Shown in pieces: positions 51,803-62,076 of a DNA stretch of 64,000 bases. Made by a program: the position numbers and the translations under genes. Below the pieces are notes generated by a model, which was given only the letters and a program-made list of their open reading frames with translations, did no database searches and had not been told where the DNA came from. The stretch is from Gloeomargaritales cyanobacterium VI4D9 (lineage in GTDB: Bacteria > Cyanobacteriota > Cyanobacteriia > Gloeomargaritales > Gloeomargaritaceae). The first letter of the stretch is position 1; each line of letters opens with the position of its first letter. The DNA lies in NCBI GenBank assembly GCA_927797885.1, contig OV696605.1, positions 1,463,157 to 1,527,156 of the forward strand, written 5' to 3'.

Positions 51803-52375
51803 ATGACTAGCACGATTGCCCCTAAAAAAAACTGGACTGATGAAGAATTTATGGCTCTGCCCCAGGACGGTCATCGTTATGAAATTGTCAATGGAGAACT
51901 GGTGGATATGGGTAGTTCTGGAGCGTTGCATGGCAATATCGCTATTATTTTAAGCTCTGCTTTATTTTCCGTGGTTCATGCTCAAAAATTAGGTGTTTTA
52001 TTCGACTCCAGCACAGCTTTTAAGATGAAAAATGGCAATCGCCGTTCGCCGGATATTGCTTTTTTTAGCAAGGAACGCCTGCAAGGCATGACCCAATTAC
52101 CTACCGGTTTTTTAGAAGGTGCCCCCGATCTGGCGGTGGAAATTTTATCCCCAGGCAATACGGTGGCGGAAATGGAAGGTAAAATTGAAGAATATTTTGC
52201 TAATTCTAGCCGTTTGGTTTGGGTAATTAGTCCGACGCAACATTACATCCTGGTTTATCATTCCGCCCAGGAACCAGAGCGATTACTCAAAATGAACGAT
52301 ACGCTGGATGGGGAAATGGTAATCCCTGGATTTAAGCTACCCGTAGCGGACTTGTTTCAACCTCTCAATTTTTGA
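51803..52375 (+). CDS. Uma2 family (DUF820) predicted endonuclease, copy 2
   Basis: 190 residues, paralogue of 15401-15979. Shared blocks: NWTDEEFMALPQDGHRYEIVNGELVDMG, FDSSTAFKMKNGNRRSPDIAFFSKERLQGM, DLAVEILSPGNTVAEMEGKIEEYFA and FKLPVADLF. The PD-(D/E)XK-like centre (Asp of SPDIAF, Glu of VEILSP) is kept. The ATG lies nine bases after the preceding stop with AGGAAG upstream, so it may be co-transcribed with 51185. Biological role unknown. Confidence 0.88.
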   Translation: MTSTIAPKKNWTDEEFMALPQDGHRYEIVNGELVDMGSSGALHGNIAIILSSALFSVVHAQKLGVLFDSSTAFKMKNGNRRSPDIAFFSKERLQGMTQLPTGFLEGAPDLAVEILSPGNTVAEMEGKIEEYFANSSRLVWVISPTQHYILVYHSAQEPERLLKMNDTLDGEMVIPGFKLPVADLFQPLNF

Positions 52376-52384
52376 TTGTTTTTA

Positions 52385-52555
52385 GGGCACCCCTATGAAT
52401 TCCTAGCTATTGACAACGACCCCTGCGCTATTAATAATTGCCGAGGAAAGAATGGGGCTATCAGACCTGCTATAGCAATCCTACTTGATTAGTGAACAGA
52501 GATTCCCCAGAACCAAGGGCGCTACGACCGCTAACTTTGAATTGATAGAGGTGCC
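52385..52555 (-). repeat. Family C element with a family A fragment inserted
   Basis: Outer ends GGGCACCCCTATGAATTC and TTGATAGAGGTGCC. The C interior is inverted relative to 2602-2720 (ACGACCCCTGCGCTATTAAT, GGAAAGAATGGGGC). At 52471 it is broken by TATAGCAATCCTACTTG, followed by a short A core (CCCCAGAACCAAGGGCGC) up to about 52530, after which C resumes. So here A is inserted in C, the reverse of 16019-16242. Confidence 0.7.
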
Positions 52556-52593
52556 TTAATGATTACCAAGAATTACCAAGATTCATACAAAAA

Positions 52594-55374
52594 CTAACTG
52601 GCGACCGGTTGCACTTGAGGTTGGAATTGGAACAGGGCATACACCACATTGCGGCGGATATTGGTCATCATGTCCTGGAATAATTCATAGCCCTCAATTT
52701 TGTATTCAATCAACGGGTCTTGTTGCCCATAACCCCGCAACCCCACCGACTCCCGCAGGGCATCCATCTGTTGCAAATGTTCCCGCCAAAGGGTATCCAC
52801 CTGTTGCAGGATGAAAAACCGTTCCGCTTCCCGCATTAAACCCGGACGAATTTGCTCCACTTGGGCTTCCTTCAAGTCGTAGGCAATGCGGACTTGTTCA
52901 TGCAAAAAAGCCTGCATTTCTGGAATGCTCAAATCCTCTAATTGACTTGCCTCTAAATCGCTCAATAAATAAATAAATTGTTTCACTTTTTCCACCACTG
53001 CGGCTAAATTCCATTCCTCAGCGGGTAAATCCGGGTTGATGTAGGCGGCAATAATATCATCAATGGTTTTTTCAGCGTATTGAATCACCAATTCCCGCAG
53101 GTCTCGCCCCTCCAAAATCCGCCGACGCTCCGCATAAATTGCCCGGCGTTGGTTATTCATCACCTCGTCGTATTCAAACACCTGTTTGCGGATGTCGTAA
53201 TAGTAGGTTTCCACCTTCTTTTGCGCCCCCTCCAGCGACCGGGTGAGCAACCCCGACTCAATCGGCATATCCTCCTCCACCCGGAAGGCATTCATCAACG
53301 CCGCCACCCGCTCCCCGCCAAAAATCCGCAGGAGATTGTCCTCCAAACTCAGGAAAAACCGAGTGGTACCCGGGTCTCCCTGCCGCCCCGCCCGCCCCCG
53401 CAGTTGGTTATCCACCCGCCGGGATTCATGCCGCTCCGTGCCAATCACGTGTAACCCGCCCAGTTTGACCACCTCGTCATGTTCTGCTTTGGTATAAACT
53501 TCGTACTCACGGCGTACCAGATTGTAAGCCTCCCGTAAGCGGGCAATCACCGGGTCATCCGTCGGGGCTTTCTCCGAAGCAATCGCAATTTTATCCTCCG
53601 CCACCAACTCCGGCAAACTCTGCTCCCCGTACACCTGCACCGCAAAATCCACCGCTGACCGCAACGCCCGCTCTGTCTCCGGGGACAACTCCGTCGGGAA
53701 AATATTGGGGGACGCTTTCCAGGTTTTGACTTTTTTGCCCGTGCCAAACCCCACGCCACCAGAGCGGTTTTGCCCCAGCAGGGACGCAAAAACATTCAAC
53801 CCCTCATCACTTTCCGGCATCACCAACCGGGGCATGAAATACTCCCGTACTTTTAACCGCGCCATGTACTCCGCATTCCCCCCCAGGATGATGTCCGTCC
53901 CCCGCCCCGCCATATTGGTGGCAATGGTCACCGCCCCCTTGCGCCCCGCCTGCGCCACGATTTCCGCCTCCCGCTCCACATTCTCCGGTTTGGCGTTGAG
54001 CAGATTGTGGGGAATCCGGCGCTCCTGAAGTAATGAAGATAAAAGTTCGGATTTTTCCACACTGGTTGTCCCCACCAACACCGGGCGACCCATAGCGTGC
54101 AATTCCGCACATTCTTCCGCAATCGCCAGCCATTTCGCCGTCTCCGTTTTGTACACCACATCCGGTAAATCCTTCCGCACGTTGGGGCGGTTGGTGGGAA
54201 TGGTGGTCACGTCGAGTTTATAAATTTTGCCGAATTCTGCTTCCTCGGTTTTTGCCGTGCCGGTCATCCCCGCCAATTTCGGGTAGAGCAAAAAGAAATT
54301 TTGATAGGTAATGGTGGCGAGGGTTTGGGTTTCCGGTTCAATGGGCACCCCCTCTTTGGCTTCGATTGCCTGGTGCAGTCCATCACTCCAGCGTCGCCCT
54401 GGCATCACCCGCCCGGTAAATTCATCCACGATTACAATCTCATCATTACGAATAATATAGTTCACATCTTTGATGAATAATTCCTTGGCTTTGATGGCAT
54501 TAAACACATAGTGCGCCCAGGGGTTTTCCGGGTCGTATAAATCCGTAACGCCCAGGATTTTTTCCGCCAGGATAAAGCCTTCATCCGAAAGTAAGATATT
54601 CCGGTTTTTCTCATCTACTTCGTAGTGTTCATCCCGCTGGAGTTGGGCGGCAACCTGGGCGGCGGTGATGTATTTCTTTTCCCGTTCTTCCGGGTCGCCC
54701 ACCTGACCGGAAATAATCAAAGGCGTGCGGGCTTCGTCAATCAAAATCGAATCCACTTCGTCAATAATGCAGTAATGAAAATTCCGTTGCACCACGTCTT
54801 CAATGCTCGTCGCCATGTTGTCCCGCAGGTAATCAAACCCCAATTCGCTATTGGTGGCGTAGGTAATGTCACAGGCGTAGTTTTTGCGCCGTTCGCTGGC
54901 ATCCATCCCCTGTTGAATTAACCCAACACTTAAGCCCATAAACCGATGCAATTGCCCCATCCATTCCGCATCCCGCCGGGCGAGGTAATCGTTCACCGTC
55001 ACGATGTGTACCCCTTTGCCGGTGAGGGCATTCAAATAGGCGGGCAGGGTCGCCACCAGGGTTTTCCCCTCCCCGGTTTTCATCTCGGCGATTTGCCCCT
55101 CGTGGAGTACCATCCCCCCCAACAATTGCACGTCAAAATGGCGCAGACCCAACACCCGTTTCCCCGCTTCCCGCACGGCGGCAAAGGCTTCCGGGAGCAA
55201 ATCCTCCAGGGTTTCTCCCCGCTCTAAACGCTGGCGAAATTCCGCTGTTTTCCCCCGCAATTCCTCGTCCGAAAGCCTCTGCATCTCCTCTTCCAGCAGG
55301 TTGATTTCCACCACCAGCGGCTTGTACTGGTTGATGCGGCGCTGATTGGGGTCACCGAGCAGAAGTTTTAACAT
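52594..55374 (-). CDS. secA: Protein translocase ATPase SecA
   Basis: 926 residues, the motor for post-translational export through SecYEG at the plasma and thylakoid membranes. Walker A is [22 protein letters not shown] (key MKTGEGKT at about 95-102). The DEAD motif lies in [41 protein letters not shown] and [22 protein letters not shown] (helicase motifs V and VI) are intact, and the preprotein cross-linking domain and helical scaffold are complete. The zinc-binding C-terminal tail of E. coli SecA is absent, as usual in cyanobacteria. The ATG at 55374 ([10 protein letters not shown]) is the family start; the open frame extends to 55497 without support. Confidence 0.97.
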   Translation of the reverse strand: MLKLLLGDPNQRRINQYKPLVVEINLLEEEMQRLSDEELRGKTAEFRQRLERGETLEDLLPEAFAAVREAGKRVLGLRHFDVQLLGGMVLHEGQIAEMKTGEGKTLVATLPAYLNALTGKGVHIVTVNDYLARRDAEWMGQLHRFMGLSVGLIQQGMDASERRKNYACDITYATNSELGFDYLRDNMATSIEDVVQRNFHYCIIDEVDSILIDEARTPLIISGQVGDPEEREKKYITAAQVAAQLQRDEHYEVDEKNRNILLSDEGFILAEKILGVTDLYDPENPWAHYVFNAIKAKELFIKDVNYIIRNDEIVIVDEFTGRVMPGRRWSDGLHQAIEAKEGVPIEPETQTLATITYQNFFLLYPKLAGMTGTAKTEEAEFGKIYKLDVTTIPTNRPNVRKDLPDVVYKTETAKWLAIAEECAELHAMGRPVLVGTTSVEKSELLSSLLQERRIPHNLLNAKPENVEREAEIVAQAGRKGAVTIATNMAGRGTDIILGGNAEYMARLKVREYFMPRLVMPESDEGLNVFASLLGQNRSGGVGFGTGKKVKTWKASPNIFPTELSPETERALRSAVDFAVQVYGEQSLPELVAEDKIAIASEKAPTDDPVIARLREAYNLVRREYEVYTKAEHDEVVKLGGLHVIGTERHESRRVDNQLRGRAGRQGDPGTTRFFLSLEDNLLRIFGGERVAALMNAFRVEEDMPIESGLLTRSLEGAQKKVETYYYDIRKQVFEYDEVMNNQRRAIYAERRRILEGRDLRELVIQYAEKTIDDIIAAYINPDLPAEEWNLAAVVEKVKQFIYLLSDLEASQLEDLSIPEMQAFLHEQVRIAYDLKEAQVEQIRPGLMREAERFFILQQVDTLWREHLQQMDALRESVGLRGYGQQDPLIEYKIEGYELFQDMMTNIRRNVVYALFQFQPQVQPVAS

Positions 55375-55495
55375 GGGTGCGTGGCTAACAAAAGGATAGG
55401 AATAGGCATTATTTATCCTAGCATTGGCGGATGGGCGCATTGGGGGGGCGAGTGTGGTAGTCTGAAAGCATTTGAACGTGGAGGCATTTGGACAC

Positions 55496-55840
55496 ATGAC
55501 TCAGGGGAAAGGATTCGGGTTCGGGCTGGGCAAGATGAAGGAATTTGCCGATGCCATCAAAAAGGCGCAACAGGTGCAAGAGGGTGCCATCCAAATGCAA
55601 CAGGAACTCGACAGCATGGAAATCGTCGGGGAAGCAGCCGAAGGGGCGGTCAAGGTGGTGTTGAGTGGCAACCAGGAACCCCGGCGGGTGGAAATTGCGC
55701 CAGCGGCACTGGAAAAAGGGGCTGGGGAACTGTCGGAATTGGTGTTTACGGCACTCAAGGCGGCTTACGATGAGTCCACCGCTACGATGAAAAAGAAAAT
55801 GGACGACCTCACGGGGGGCTTAGGCTTGCCGGGGGTCTAA
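55496..55840 (+). CDS. ebfC: YbaB/EbfC family nucleoid-associated protein
   Basis: 114 residues, the YbaB/EbfC fold: a dimeric DNA-binding protein that coats the nucleoid. N-terminal glycine-rich stretch ([11 protein letters not shown]), the first long helix ([23 protein letters not shown]), the three-strand sheet ([27 protein letters not shown]), and the C-terminal helices with [13 protein letters not shown]. The ATG at 55496 is chosen; GGAGG lies 11 bases upstream. Its last 21 bases overlap the convergent DUF1537 gene. It is divergent from secA with about 120 bases between. Confidence 0.9.
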   Translation: MTQGKGFGFGLGKMKEFADAIKKAQQVQEGAIQMQQELDSMEIVGEAAEGAVKVVLSGNQEPRRVEIAPAALEKGAGELSELVFTALKAAYDESTATMKKKMDDLTGGLGLPGV

Positions 55841-57139
55841 CCGCTGCACAATCGTGGTTAAAATTGCCTCGTTCCCCACATTGCCCGGTACGATGACTAC
55901 GGGTAAATTGGGGAATTGGGGGTGATCCTTGGGGGTGCGAATCACATTGATCCCCGGCGCAATTTGTCCCAACAATCGCACGGCAGTTAAATCCAATCCG
56001 TGACTGAGAATTTCATTGGATGTAATACCCCCTTTGCTGACCAAAAAACCAATTTCTGAAGGTAAATGGTGTACCAATAGGGAGGTCACCTGCGCCACCT
56101 GCCGACCGAAATCTAAGCGGGTTTGGGTATCAGGAAATTGCAATTCCTCACGGGGCGTATAAAGCACGGGGATCAATCCCTGATTCAGGGTACTAGTAAT
56201 TAATTCTACAGCCATTTGCACCACTTCTAAAGGGGTTTTGCCCTGGAGTAATTGGGTAATGGCTAATTCAATCCCCCGCACATTTTCCTGTTGTAATAAA
56301 TGCCGAACCTGCCGGGTGGACAACTGCACATGGGAACCCACAATCACCACGCCGGGTAAGCTACCTTGGACATAATTCGACATCAATTCTGGGGCGACGG
56401 GTTGGGGGGGCAATTGGGCAAGGGCACTGATAATTCCGGCGGCAGAACGCAAGAGAAACCGTTTGCCCTGGGCATGGGCACGATAGAGGGCTTGGGCAAA
56501 TAAATTTAAGTCCTCCTGGGTCACCGCATCCACCACCCCACAGGCATTATTGTGCAAACTCAGTAACAATTCATCACAGCCGGAACGGATTTTATCCAAA
56601 GTAAAACGCACCACCTCCTGACTTGGAATTTTACCGCCGGTTTTTTCTTCCACATAAGCGGGTAAATAGGCAGAGCGATACCCGAATACCGAATCTTTAG
56701 CAAATTCCGTTTGATCCACTGGCACGGGCGTTCCCTGCACGAGTAAATAATGCACACTATCCCTGGTGATTCTCCCCCCTTCGATAAATGCTGGAATGAG
56801 CAAATGGGCATCAAATTCACCCAATTCCCGATTCATCACCTCAATTTCCAGGGGATAATGCCCCCGCAACGTGGAATCCGAACGGCTGATGATTAAGTGA
56901 TTTTTTAATAAATCGTCCCCCACCACCTGCCGCAGATTTCGGCAAATTTCTTGGGTAATTTGGGCGGCTTCCGCAGGCGTTCGGGCACGGGTATTGCCCA
57001 GGATAAACAATAGGGGTGATTCATCCGCTAGTGCCAGGCGTAGGGTGTCCACATCCCAGCGCAGTAGGAGCAAACAGCCATGCACCGTCTGGGAGCCGGT
57101 GGGGTCGTCATCCAAAACCAGTAATTTCGGGTGGGTCAT
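55820..57139 (-). CDS. Four-carbon acid sugar kinase family protein (DUF1537)
   Basis: 439 residues of the four-carbon acid sugar kinase family. N-terminal [13 protein letters not shown], then [30 protein letters not shown], and the C-terminal nucleotide-binding [17 protein letters not shown]. Characterised members phosphorylate threonate, erythronate or similar acids; the cyanobacterial substrate is unknown. No isomerase, aldolase or transporter partner lies beside it, unlike in proteobacterial catabolic clusters. Convergent overlap of 21 bases with ebfC; divergent from glyQ, 60 bases away. Confidence 0.88.
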   Translation of the reverse strand: MTHPKLLVLDDDPTGSQTVHGCLLLLRWDVDTLRLALADESPLLFILGNTRARTPAEAAQITQEICRNLRQVVGDDLLKNHLIISRSDSTLRGHYPLEIEVMNRELGEFDAHLLIPAFIEGGRITRDSVHYLLVQGTPVPVDQTEFAKDSVFGYRSAYLPAYVEEKTGGKIPSQEVVRFTLDKIRSGCDELLLSLHNNACGVVDAVTQEDLNLFAQALYRAHAQGKRFLLRSAAGIISALAQLPPQPVAPELMSNYVQGSLPGVVIVGSHVQLSTRQVRHLLQQENVRGIELAITQLLQGKTPLEVVQMAVELITSTLNQGLIPVLYTPREELQFPDTQTRLDFGRQVAQVTSLLVHHLPSEIGFLVSKGGITSNEILSHGLDLTAVRLLGQIAPGINVIRTPKDHPQFPNLPVVIVPGNVGNEAILTTIVQRLDPRQA

Positions 57140-57198
57140 CTTGTCACGGGAACCCTCAAGCCTTCAGTATAGACACAAGACGGTTACGGGGTGAGCAG

Positions 57199-58092
57199 GT
57201 GAATTTTCAGGAGTTGCAGGCGACATTACATGAATTTTGGGCGGCGCAGGGGTGTCTGATCCTCCAGCCCTACGATGTGGAAAAAGGGGCGGGCACCATG
57301 AGTCCCCACACGTTTTTGCGTGCCTTGGGGTCAGAACCTTGGGCAGTGGCGTATGTGGAACCCTGTCGTCGTCCGGGGGATGGGCGTTACGGGGAAAATC
57401 CCAACCGCTTTCAGCATTATTTTCAATATCAAGTGTTAATTAAACCTTCGCCGCCGGGCATTCAAGAAACCTATTTAGAATCCCTGCGCTGTTTGGGCAT
57501 TGCCCCCGAAGAACACGACATTCGTTTTGTGGAAGATAACTGGGAATCCCCGACCCTGGGCGCTTGGGGCGTGGGTTGGGAAGTTTGGTTAGACGGCATG
57601 GAAATCACCCAATTTACCTACTTTCAGCAGTGCGGCAGTTTGGATTGCCACCCGGTCGCCATTGAAATTACCTATGGGTTGGAACGGCTGGCAATGTATC
57701 TGCAAAATGTGGATAAAATCACCGATATTCGTTGGAATGACCAGGTGACCTACGGGGAAATTTATCTGCAAAATGAAATCGAACAATGTACCTACAATTT
57801 CCAAGCCGCTGACCCCCATATTTTATTCCAATTATTCACGCTTTACGAAAAAGAAGCCCAACAATTACTTAGCCAAAAACTGGTCACCCCCACCCTGGAT
57901 TACGTGCTGAAATGTTCCCACACGTTTAATTTGCTGGAAGCCCGGGGGGTGATTGCCGTCACCGAACGCACCCGCTACATCGGTCGGATTCGCCAACTGG
58001 CTCGCCAGGTCGCCCAACTGTATGTACAACAACGGGAAGCCCTGGGTTTTCCGCTGCAACGTTCTAGCGTCCCGTCCCCCGAACCGGCATAA
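57199..58092 (+). CDS. glyQ: Glycine--tRNA ligase alpha subunit
   Basis: 297 residues, the catalytic subunit of the bacterial heterotetrameric glycyl-tRNA synthetase. [21 protein letters not shown], then [41 protein letters not shown] (class II motif 2 region) and [16 protein letters not shown] are diagnostic. The start is a GTG at 57199 with GGGGTGAG upstream; the open frame to 57016 is not conserved. The beta subunit glyS is not in this window, so the genes are unlinked here. The thioredoxin-like gene follows 33 bases later. Confidence 0.95.
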   Translation: MNFQELQATLHEFWAAQGCLILQPYDVEKGAGTMSPHTFLRALGSEPWAVAYVEPCRRPGDGRYGENPNRFQHYFQYQVLIKPSPPGIQETYLESLRCLGIAPEEHDIRFVEDNWESPTLGAWGVGWEVWLDGMEITQFTYFQQCGSLDCHPVAIEITYGLERLAMYLQNVDKITDIRWNDQVTYGEIYLQNEIEQCTYNFQAADPHILFQLFTLYEKEAQQLLSQKLVTPTLDYVLKCSHTFNLLEARGVIAVTERTRYIGRIRQLARQVAQLYVQQREALGFPLQRSSVPSPEPA

Positions 58093-58125
58093 TAAAAGCA
58101 AGCGTTGGGTCTAGGAGTTGGGATT

Positions 58126-58719
58126 ATGGCACGCACCCCCTCGGTGATGGTTGATTTGGGCACCCCCGCCCCGGAATTTCACCTGCCGGATGTGGTTACT
58201 GGCAATACGATTCGTTTGGATACCTTTGCGGGTAAAACCGGGTTGTTGGTGATGTTTATTTGCCGCCATTGCCCCTACGTGAAACACATTCAAGACCAAT
58301 TGGCGCAATTGGGACGGGATTATCAAAACAAGGATTTAGGCATTGTGGCGATTAGTTCTAACGATGCGGAAAAATACCCGGACGACAGCCCCGAATCCCT
58401 GAAAGAAATGGCGAAAGAATTGGGGTTTACATTCCCGTTGTGCTACGACGCCACCCAAGCGGTTGCCAAAGCCTACCAAGCCGCCTGCACCCCGGATTTT
58501 TACCTGTTTGACCGGGAGCGCAAATTGGTGTATCGGGGGCAATTTGACGACAGCCGCCCCAAGAGCGACCCGCCCATTCCCGTCACCGGCAAAGACCTAC
58601 GCGCCGCCATTGATGCCCTGCTGAGCGGTCAGCCCATCCCCACCGACCAACGGGCGAGCATCGGGTGCAACATCAAATGGAAACCAGGCAACGAACCGGA
58701 TTATTACAAAACCGCCTAA
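58126..58719 (+). CDS. Thioredoxin-like (AhpC/TlpA-type) redox protein
   Basis: 197 residues with a thioredoxin fold. The redox site is FICRHCPYVKHIQDQL: a CxxC (CRHC) followed by the cis-Pro region later (QAACTPDFYLFDRERKLVYRG, Thr-Pro). The PAPEFHLPDVVTGNTIRLDTFAG start is peroxiredoxin/TlpA-like, but no classical peroxidatic PxxxTxxC motif is present. Soluble, no signal peptide. Probably a thiol oxidoreductase of the group often annotated as thioredoxin family protein. AGGAG is eight bases before the ATG. Its stop overlaps the convergent cpcE gene by four bases. Confidence 0.85.
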   Translation: MARTPSVMVDLGTPAPEFHLPDVVTGNTIRLDTFAGKTGLLVMFICRHCPYVKHIQDQLAQLGRDYQNKDLGIVAISSNDAEKYPDDSPESLKEMAKELGFTFPLCYDATQAVAKAYQAACTPDFYLFDRERKLVYRGQFDDSRPKSDPPIPVTGKDLRAAIDALLSGQPIPTDQRASIGCNIKWKPGNEPDYYKTA

Positions 58720-59483
58720 AGCAACCCATCCATCAGGGCAAACACCGACCCCAGCGCCTGCCAATCAAGCGGTTGGGACTGCGTGCTTAACCATTGACTG
58801 AGCAGTCGGTGCAGACCCATCAGCTTAAAACTGGGTTCCGCCTGCACCTGCACCATCGCCGCCGCCACCGGCAGATAGCCCGTTTCCCCCAAATCCCCCA
58901 ACAAAACCCGCTGTAACCGGGTGTCCGCCCCGTTGATCACCTGCAACAACTGTTCAATGTACTGGGTGTCCTGGGTGAGTAAATACATCGTACAGAGAGC
59001 CGCCCCCTGCACCCTGGGCAGAGGATGGGTGAGAAACGGTTGAATGTGGGGGATCGCTCCCTGGGCATTTAAGCGTCCCAACGCCAGCAGAATCGCCGGA
59101 TAGGGTTGGGGCAACTCCTCCGTCCCCAACGCCGAGGGCACCCCAGTGGCGGTTAACAATTCCACCAGATCGGGAATCGCTTGCCCTGCCCCCAACAAGC
59201 CCAACGCCGTCGCCGCCGCCCCCCGCAACTGGAAATCCGCCACCTGCAAACAGGCGCGCAACCCCGGAATCGCCTGCGGGTCACCAATCTGCCCCAGGGC
59301 ACGCGCCGCATTTCGCCGCAGAGGGTAGCCCCCCAACGCCGTGCGGTCGGATTCATCCTGCAAGGCAAGGAGCAACGCCGGGACTGCGGCTTGCACCCGA
59401 AACCGCCCCAACCACCAGGCGGCATAGTACCGCTGGCTCACATCCGGGGACTGGAGTTGGGCAATCGCTTCCTCGACCGTCAC
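58716..59483 (-). CDS. cpcE: Phycocyanobilin lyase subunit CpcE
   Basis: 255 residues of HEAT/PBS-lyase repeats. The N-terminal LQSPDVSQRYYAAWWLGRFRV and the following DRTALGGYPLRRNAARALGQIGD are the characteristic CpcE blocks, and five or more helical repeats follow. CpcE with CpcF attaches phycocyanobilin to Cys84 of the phycocyanin alpha subunit. The GTG start overlaps the stop of cpcD (GTGA), so it is translationally coupled to the linker gene. CpcF and cpcBA are not in this window. A related lyase such as PecE cannot be fully excluded. Confidence 0.85.
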   Translation of the reverse strand: MTVEEAIAQLQSPDVSQRYYAAWWLGRFRVQAAVPALLLALQDESDRTALGGYPLRRNAARALGQIGDPQAIPGLRACLQVADFQLRGAAATALGLLGAGQAIPDLVELLTATGVPSALGTEELPQPYPAILLALGRLNAQGAIPHIQPFLTHPLPRVQGAALCTMYLLTQDTQYIEQLLQVINGADTRLQRVLLGDLGETGYLPVAAAMVQVQAEPSFKLMGLHRLLSQWLSTQSQPLDWQALGSVFALMDGLL

Positions 59484-59734
59484 CCCGGCTGACCGTTGGC
59501 ACTCCCTAGGGCTTCAATCCGCACGATTTTGCCCCCCAAACGGGTGATGCGGCGCATCTCTTCATTCATGCGGTTGTAGGGCACCGTGAGGAACACACTG
59601 CCACTTTTGCGGATGGGAAAATTGCGGCGGTCGCTCTGGTCGTTCTGGCGCAAACCCACCACTTCATAACGAAATAAACGCTGATTGGCTTCCGTTACTT
59701 CAGAAGCTCCGGCAATCGCTGACCCATAAAACAT
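59480..59734 (-). CDS. cpcD: Phycobilisome small rod-capping linker CpcD
   Basis: 84 residues with the CpcD/FNR-type linker domain: RLFRYEVVGLRQN, then FPIRKSGSVFLTVPYNRMNEEMRRI, and TRLGGKIVRIEAL. CpcD caps the end of phycocyanin rods. I start at the ATG at 59734 because GGGAG lies nine bases upstream and the length matches CpcD; an ATG at 59767 would add eleven residues and has no ribosome-binding site. Coupled with cpcE. ApcC is a related small linker, but the RYEVVGL and GSVFLTVPY blocks are those of CpcD. Confidence 0.9.
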   Translation of the reverse strand: MFYGSAIAGASEVTEANQRLFRYEVVGLRQNDQSDRRNFPIRKSGSVFLTVPYNRMNEEMRRITRLGGKIVRIEALGSANGQPG

Positions 59735-59865
59735 CGGTGCGGCTCCCGTATGAATTGCTTTTCCCATTTTAGGGGCTGGTGGCTCCCCGCCGAAACTATG
59801 ACAATTTGTAACAATGAAACCTATAAAATTTACCCTAGGATGGGCTTAAGCATCGGGTTCGCACC

Positions 59866-61566
59866 ATGACGCAGGTGAAGCTCAAAAAACTCCTCCACCA
59901 GCCCGAATTGGCGGCACTGTTGGGGGAAATAACCCAGGGGCAAACCTGGGGTGTGACCGATGCCAGCGGCAATCTCCTCGCAGGCACCTTGACCAGCGGC
60001 ACCGGCGAAACCATTCAAAACGAAGGGAAAACCCTGGGCTGGGTGTACGGTTCCCAGGCGACCTTCCTGGCTCGGTGGTTGCAGTACATCGTCAATCAGG
60101 AGCAAGCCAAACGCACCCTGGCGCAGGAGACCCTCGACCGCTACCGGGAGGTGAATCTGCTTTATGATTTGGCGGAAAAAATGCACGCCACCCTGGATTT
60201 GCAAGCCCTAGCGGATTTGGTGATCCGGGAAACCCAAGCCCTGTTGGGGGGAACCCAGGGCTGTTTGATGCTCTACAATCCCCATACGCAGGTCTTGGAG
60301 GTGGTCAGCAGTTATGGTCCCCCGGTCGAGCAGACCTACTTCCCGCCGGGGATGGGGATTGCCGGTCATGTGTTCCAAACGGGGCGGGCGGAAATTGTCA
60401 ACGATGTCAGCCAAGATGCCCGGTTTGTGCCCGGTTTGATCCCCATCCACGCCCTAATGTGTGCCCCCTTGGTCACCAAAGCCGGGGTGATTGGGGTGAT
60501 CAACGTCACCAGTGATACCCCGGTGGAGTACACCGCCAGCCACCTGAAGCGATTGATGGCGCTTGCCGCCCAAGCCGCCCTGGCGATCAGCAATGCCCGC
60601 GCCCACGCCGACAAACTCCAGGAAGAACGCCTGCGGGTCAACCTGGATCGGTATTTGGGCGGACGGTATCGGATTTTACGCACCCTAGGCACTGGTGGAT
60701 TTGGGCACACCTACCTAGCCGAAGACCTGCAACGCCCCGGCACCCCCGCCTGTGTGGTCAAGCAACTCCAACCCGCCCGGGACAACCCCACCCGGATGGA
60801 CGTCGCCCGCCGCCTGTTTCGAGCCGAAGCGGAAACCCTGGAAGTGCTGGGCAAACACGACCAAATCCCTGCCCTGCTGGCTTATTTTGAGCAGGACGAG
60901 GACTTTTATCTGGTGCAGGAGTACATTGACGGGCAATTGCTGAGCGAGGAACTGGCGCAAACCGCCCCCTGCCACCCCCAGCGGGTGATCCAACTTATCC
61001 AAGAAATTCTGCATATCCTCGCCTTTGTGCATCATCATCAGGTGATCCATCGGGATTTGAAACCGGACAATATCATCCGCCGCCGCCGGGATCGCAAACT
61101 CGTCCTGATTGACTTTGGCTCCGTGAAACAATGCCGGGGTGCCAACCAAAAACAGGAAACCATCGCCGTCGGTACCCGGGGGTATGCCCCCAGCGAGCAA
61201 TATGCGGGTCGCCCCCGGTTCAGCAGTGACATCTACGCCGTCGGCATCATCGCCATCCAAGCCCTGACCGGTTTACCCCCCAGCCAATGGCAAGCCCAGG
61301 ACGGTACGGGGCAACTGCGCTGGCGAGACCACCGCCCGGACGTACCGGCAGACCTCGCTCAGGTGCTGGACAAGATGGTATGCGAACAAGCCTGGGAACG
61401 CTACGCCAAAACCAGCGATGTCCTCAAAGCCCTAGAACAGGTGTCCATCCCCGACACCCCCGACACGGAAATCCTCACCCCCATGCCCCCTGACCCCGAA
61501 CCCTCCCTCCTCGCCCAAAGTAGCCGTTGGCTGGTGGAAACCGCCCGCCGCTTGATCCAGGGGTGA
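59866..61566 (+). CDS. GAF-domain serine/threonine protein kinase
   Basis: 566 residues. A short N-terminal domain (about 1-85, like a degenerate GAF/PAS), a helix linker, a GAF domain (about 105-245: LADLVIRETQALLGGTQGCLML, PPGMGIAGHVFQTGRAEIVNDV, GVIGVINV), then a Hanks-type kinase domain (about 268-530). Gly loop GTGGFGHTYLAED, Lys in CVVKQLQ, catalytic HRDLKPDN, and DFGSVK are all present, so it should be active. APSEQYAGRPRFSSDIYAVG marks the activation loop end. No membrane helix. Sensing of a small ligand by GAF controlling the kinase is likely; targets unknown. It is divergent from cpcD (about 130 bases). Confidence 0.9.
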   Translation: MTQVKLKKLLHQPELAALLGEITQGQTWGVTDASGNLLAGTLTSGTGETIQNEGKTLGWVYGSQATFLARWLQYIVNQEQAKRTLAQETLDRYREVNLLYDLAEKMHATLDLQALADLVIRETQALLGGTQGCLMLYNPHTQVLEVVSSYGPPVEQTYFPPGMGIAGHVFQTGRAEIVNDVSQDARFVPGLIPIHALMCAPLVTKAGVIGVINVTSDTPVEYTASHLKRLMALAAQAALAISNARAHADKLQEERLRVNLDRYLGGRYRILRTLGTGGFGHTYLAEDLQRPGTPACVVKQLQPARDNPTRMDVARRLFRAEAETLEVLGKHDQIPALLAYFEQDEDFYLVQEYIDGQLLSEELAQTAPCHPQRVIQLIQEILHILAFVHHHQVIHRDLKPDNIIRRRRDRKLVLIDFGSVKQCRGANQKQETIAVGTRGYAPSEQYAGRPRFSSDIYAVGIIAIQALTGLPPSQWQAQDGTGQLRWRDHRPDVPADLAQVLDKMVCEQAWERYAKTSDVLKALEQVSIPDTPDTEILTPMPPDPEPSLLAQSSRWLVETARRLIQG

Positions 61567-61625
61567 GCCAGGGATAAAATAGGACATTCCCAAGCCTTTT
61601 CACCCCATTTTTGAGGAGTTGCCCC

Positions 61626-61877
61626 ATGCGTCCCCACCCTTGGATGCTGACCACCCTATGCCTCACCGCTCTGACGGCTCCCGCCCTAGCGCAAACCCCC
61701 GCCAAAGTCACCACCAGTAATACCCCCATCACGGATCAGTTCAGAATCCCCCCCTTTCGGGATTACACCGGGGATGGGGTGCAAAACCTGGATGACATCC
61801 CCGCCCACCAAAAAAACTACAACAACTTGCTGAAACAATGGGCGGCGCGCATCAGCGGTACCGGTGGCTCCCTCTAA
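61626..61877 (+). CDS. Small secreted protein with dockerin-like calcium loop, paralogue 1
   Basis: 83 residues with a signal peptide (MRPHPWMLTTLCLTALTAPALAQ, cleavage after ALA). The mature part shares with the next gene the block FRIPPFRDYTGDGVQNLDDI, followed by PAHQKNYNNLLKQWAARIS. DYTGDGVQNLDD has Asp at positions 1, 5 and 12, with Gly-Asp-Gly in the middle, as in EF-hand-type loops of dockerins, so Ca2+ binding is likely. A stretch of about 30 residues in the paralogue is missing here. GAGGAG is nine bases upstream. Function unknown; I recall no described family. Confidence 0.7.
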   Translation: MRPHPWMLTTLCLTALTAPALAQTPAKVTTSNTPITDQFRIPPFRDYTGDGVQNLDDIPAHQKNYNNLLKQWAARISGTGGSL

Positions 61878-62076
61878 AGCCTTGACTTCTGGGACGAGAT
61901 TCGCCACACTCAAAGAAGAATTTCCCAGCCCCAGGTTATCACCAGGTTAAAGTTGGGAATTCGTTAGCCAAATCCTGGGTATTTCCTGCTAAAATTTGGT
62001 TAACTTCGCCACGAATTTTTGTGGTGGATTTCGGCTTCATCGCATCGAACTGTTTAACTGTTGAGGAGTTATGGCT

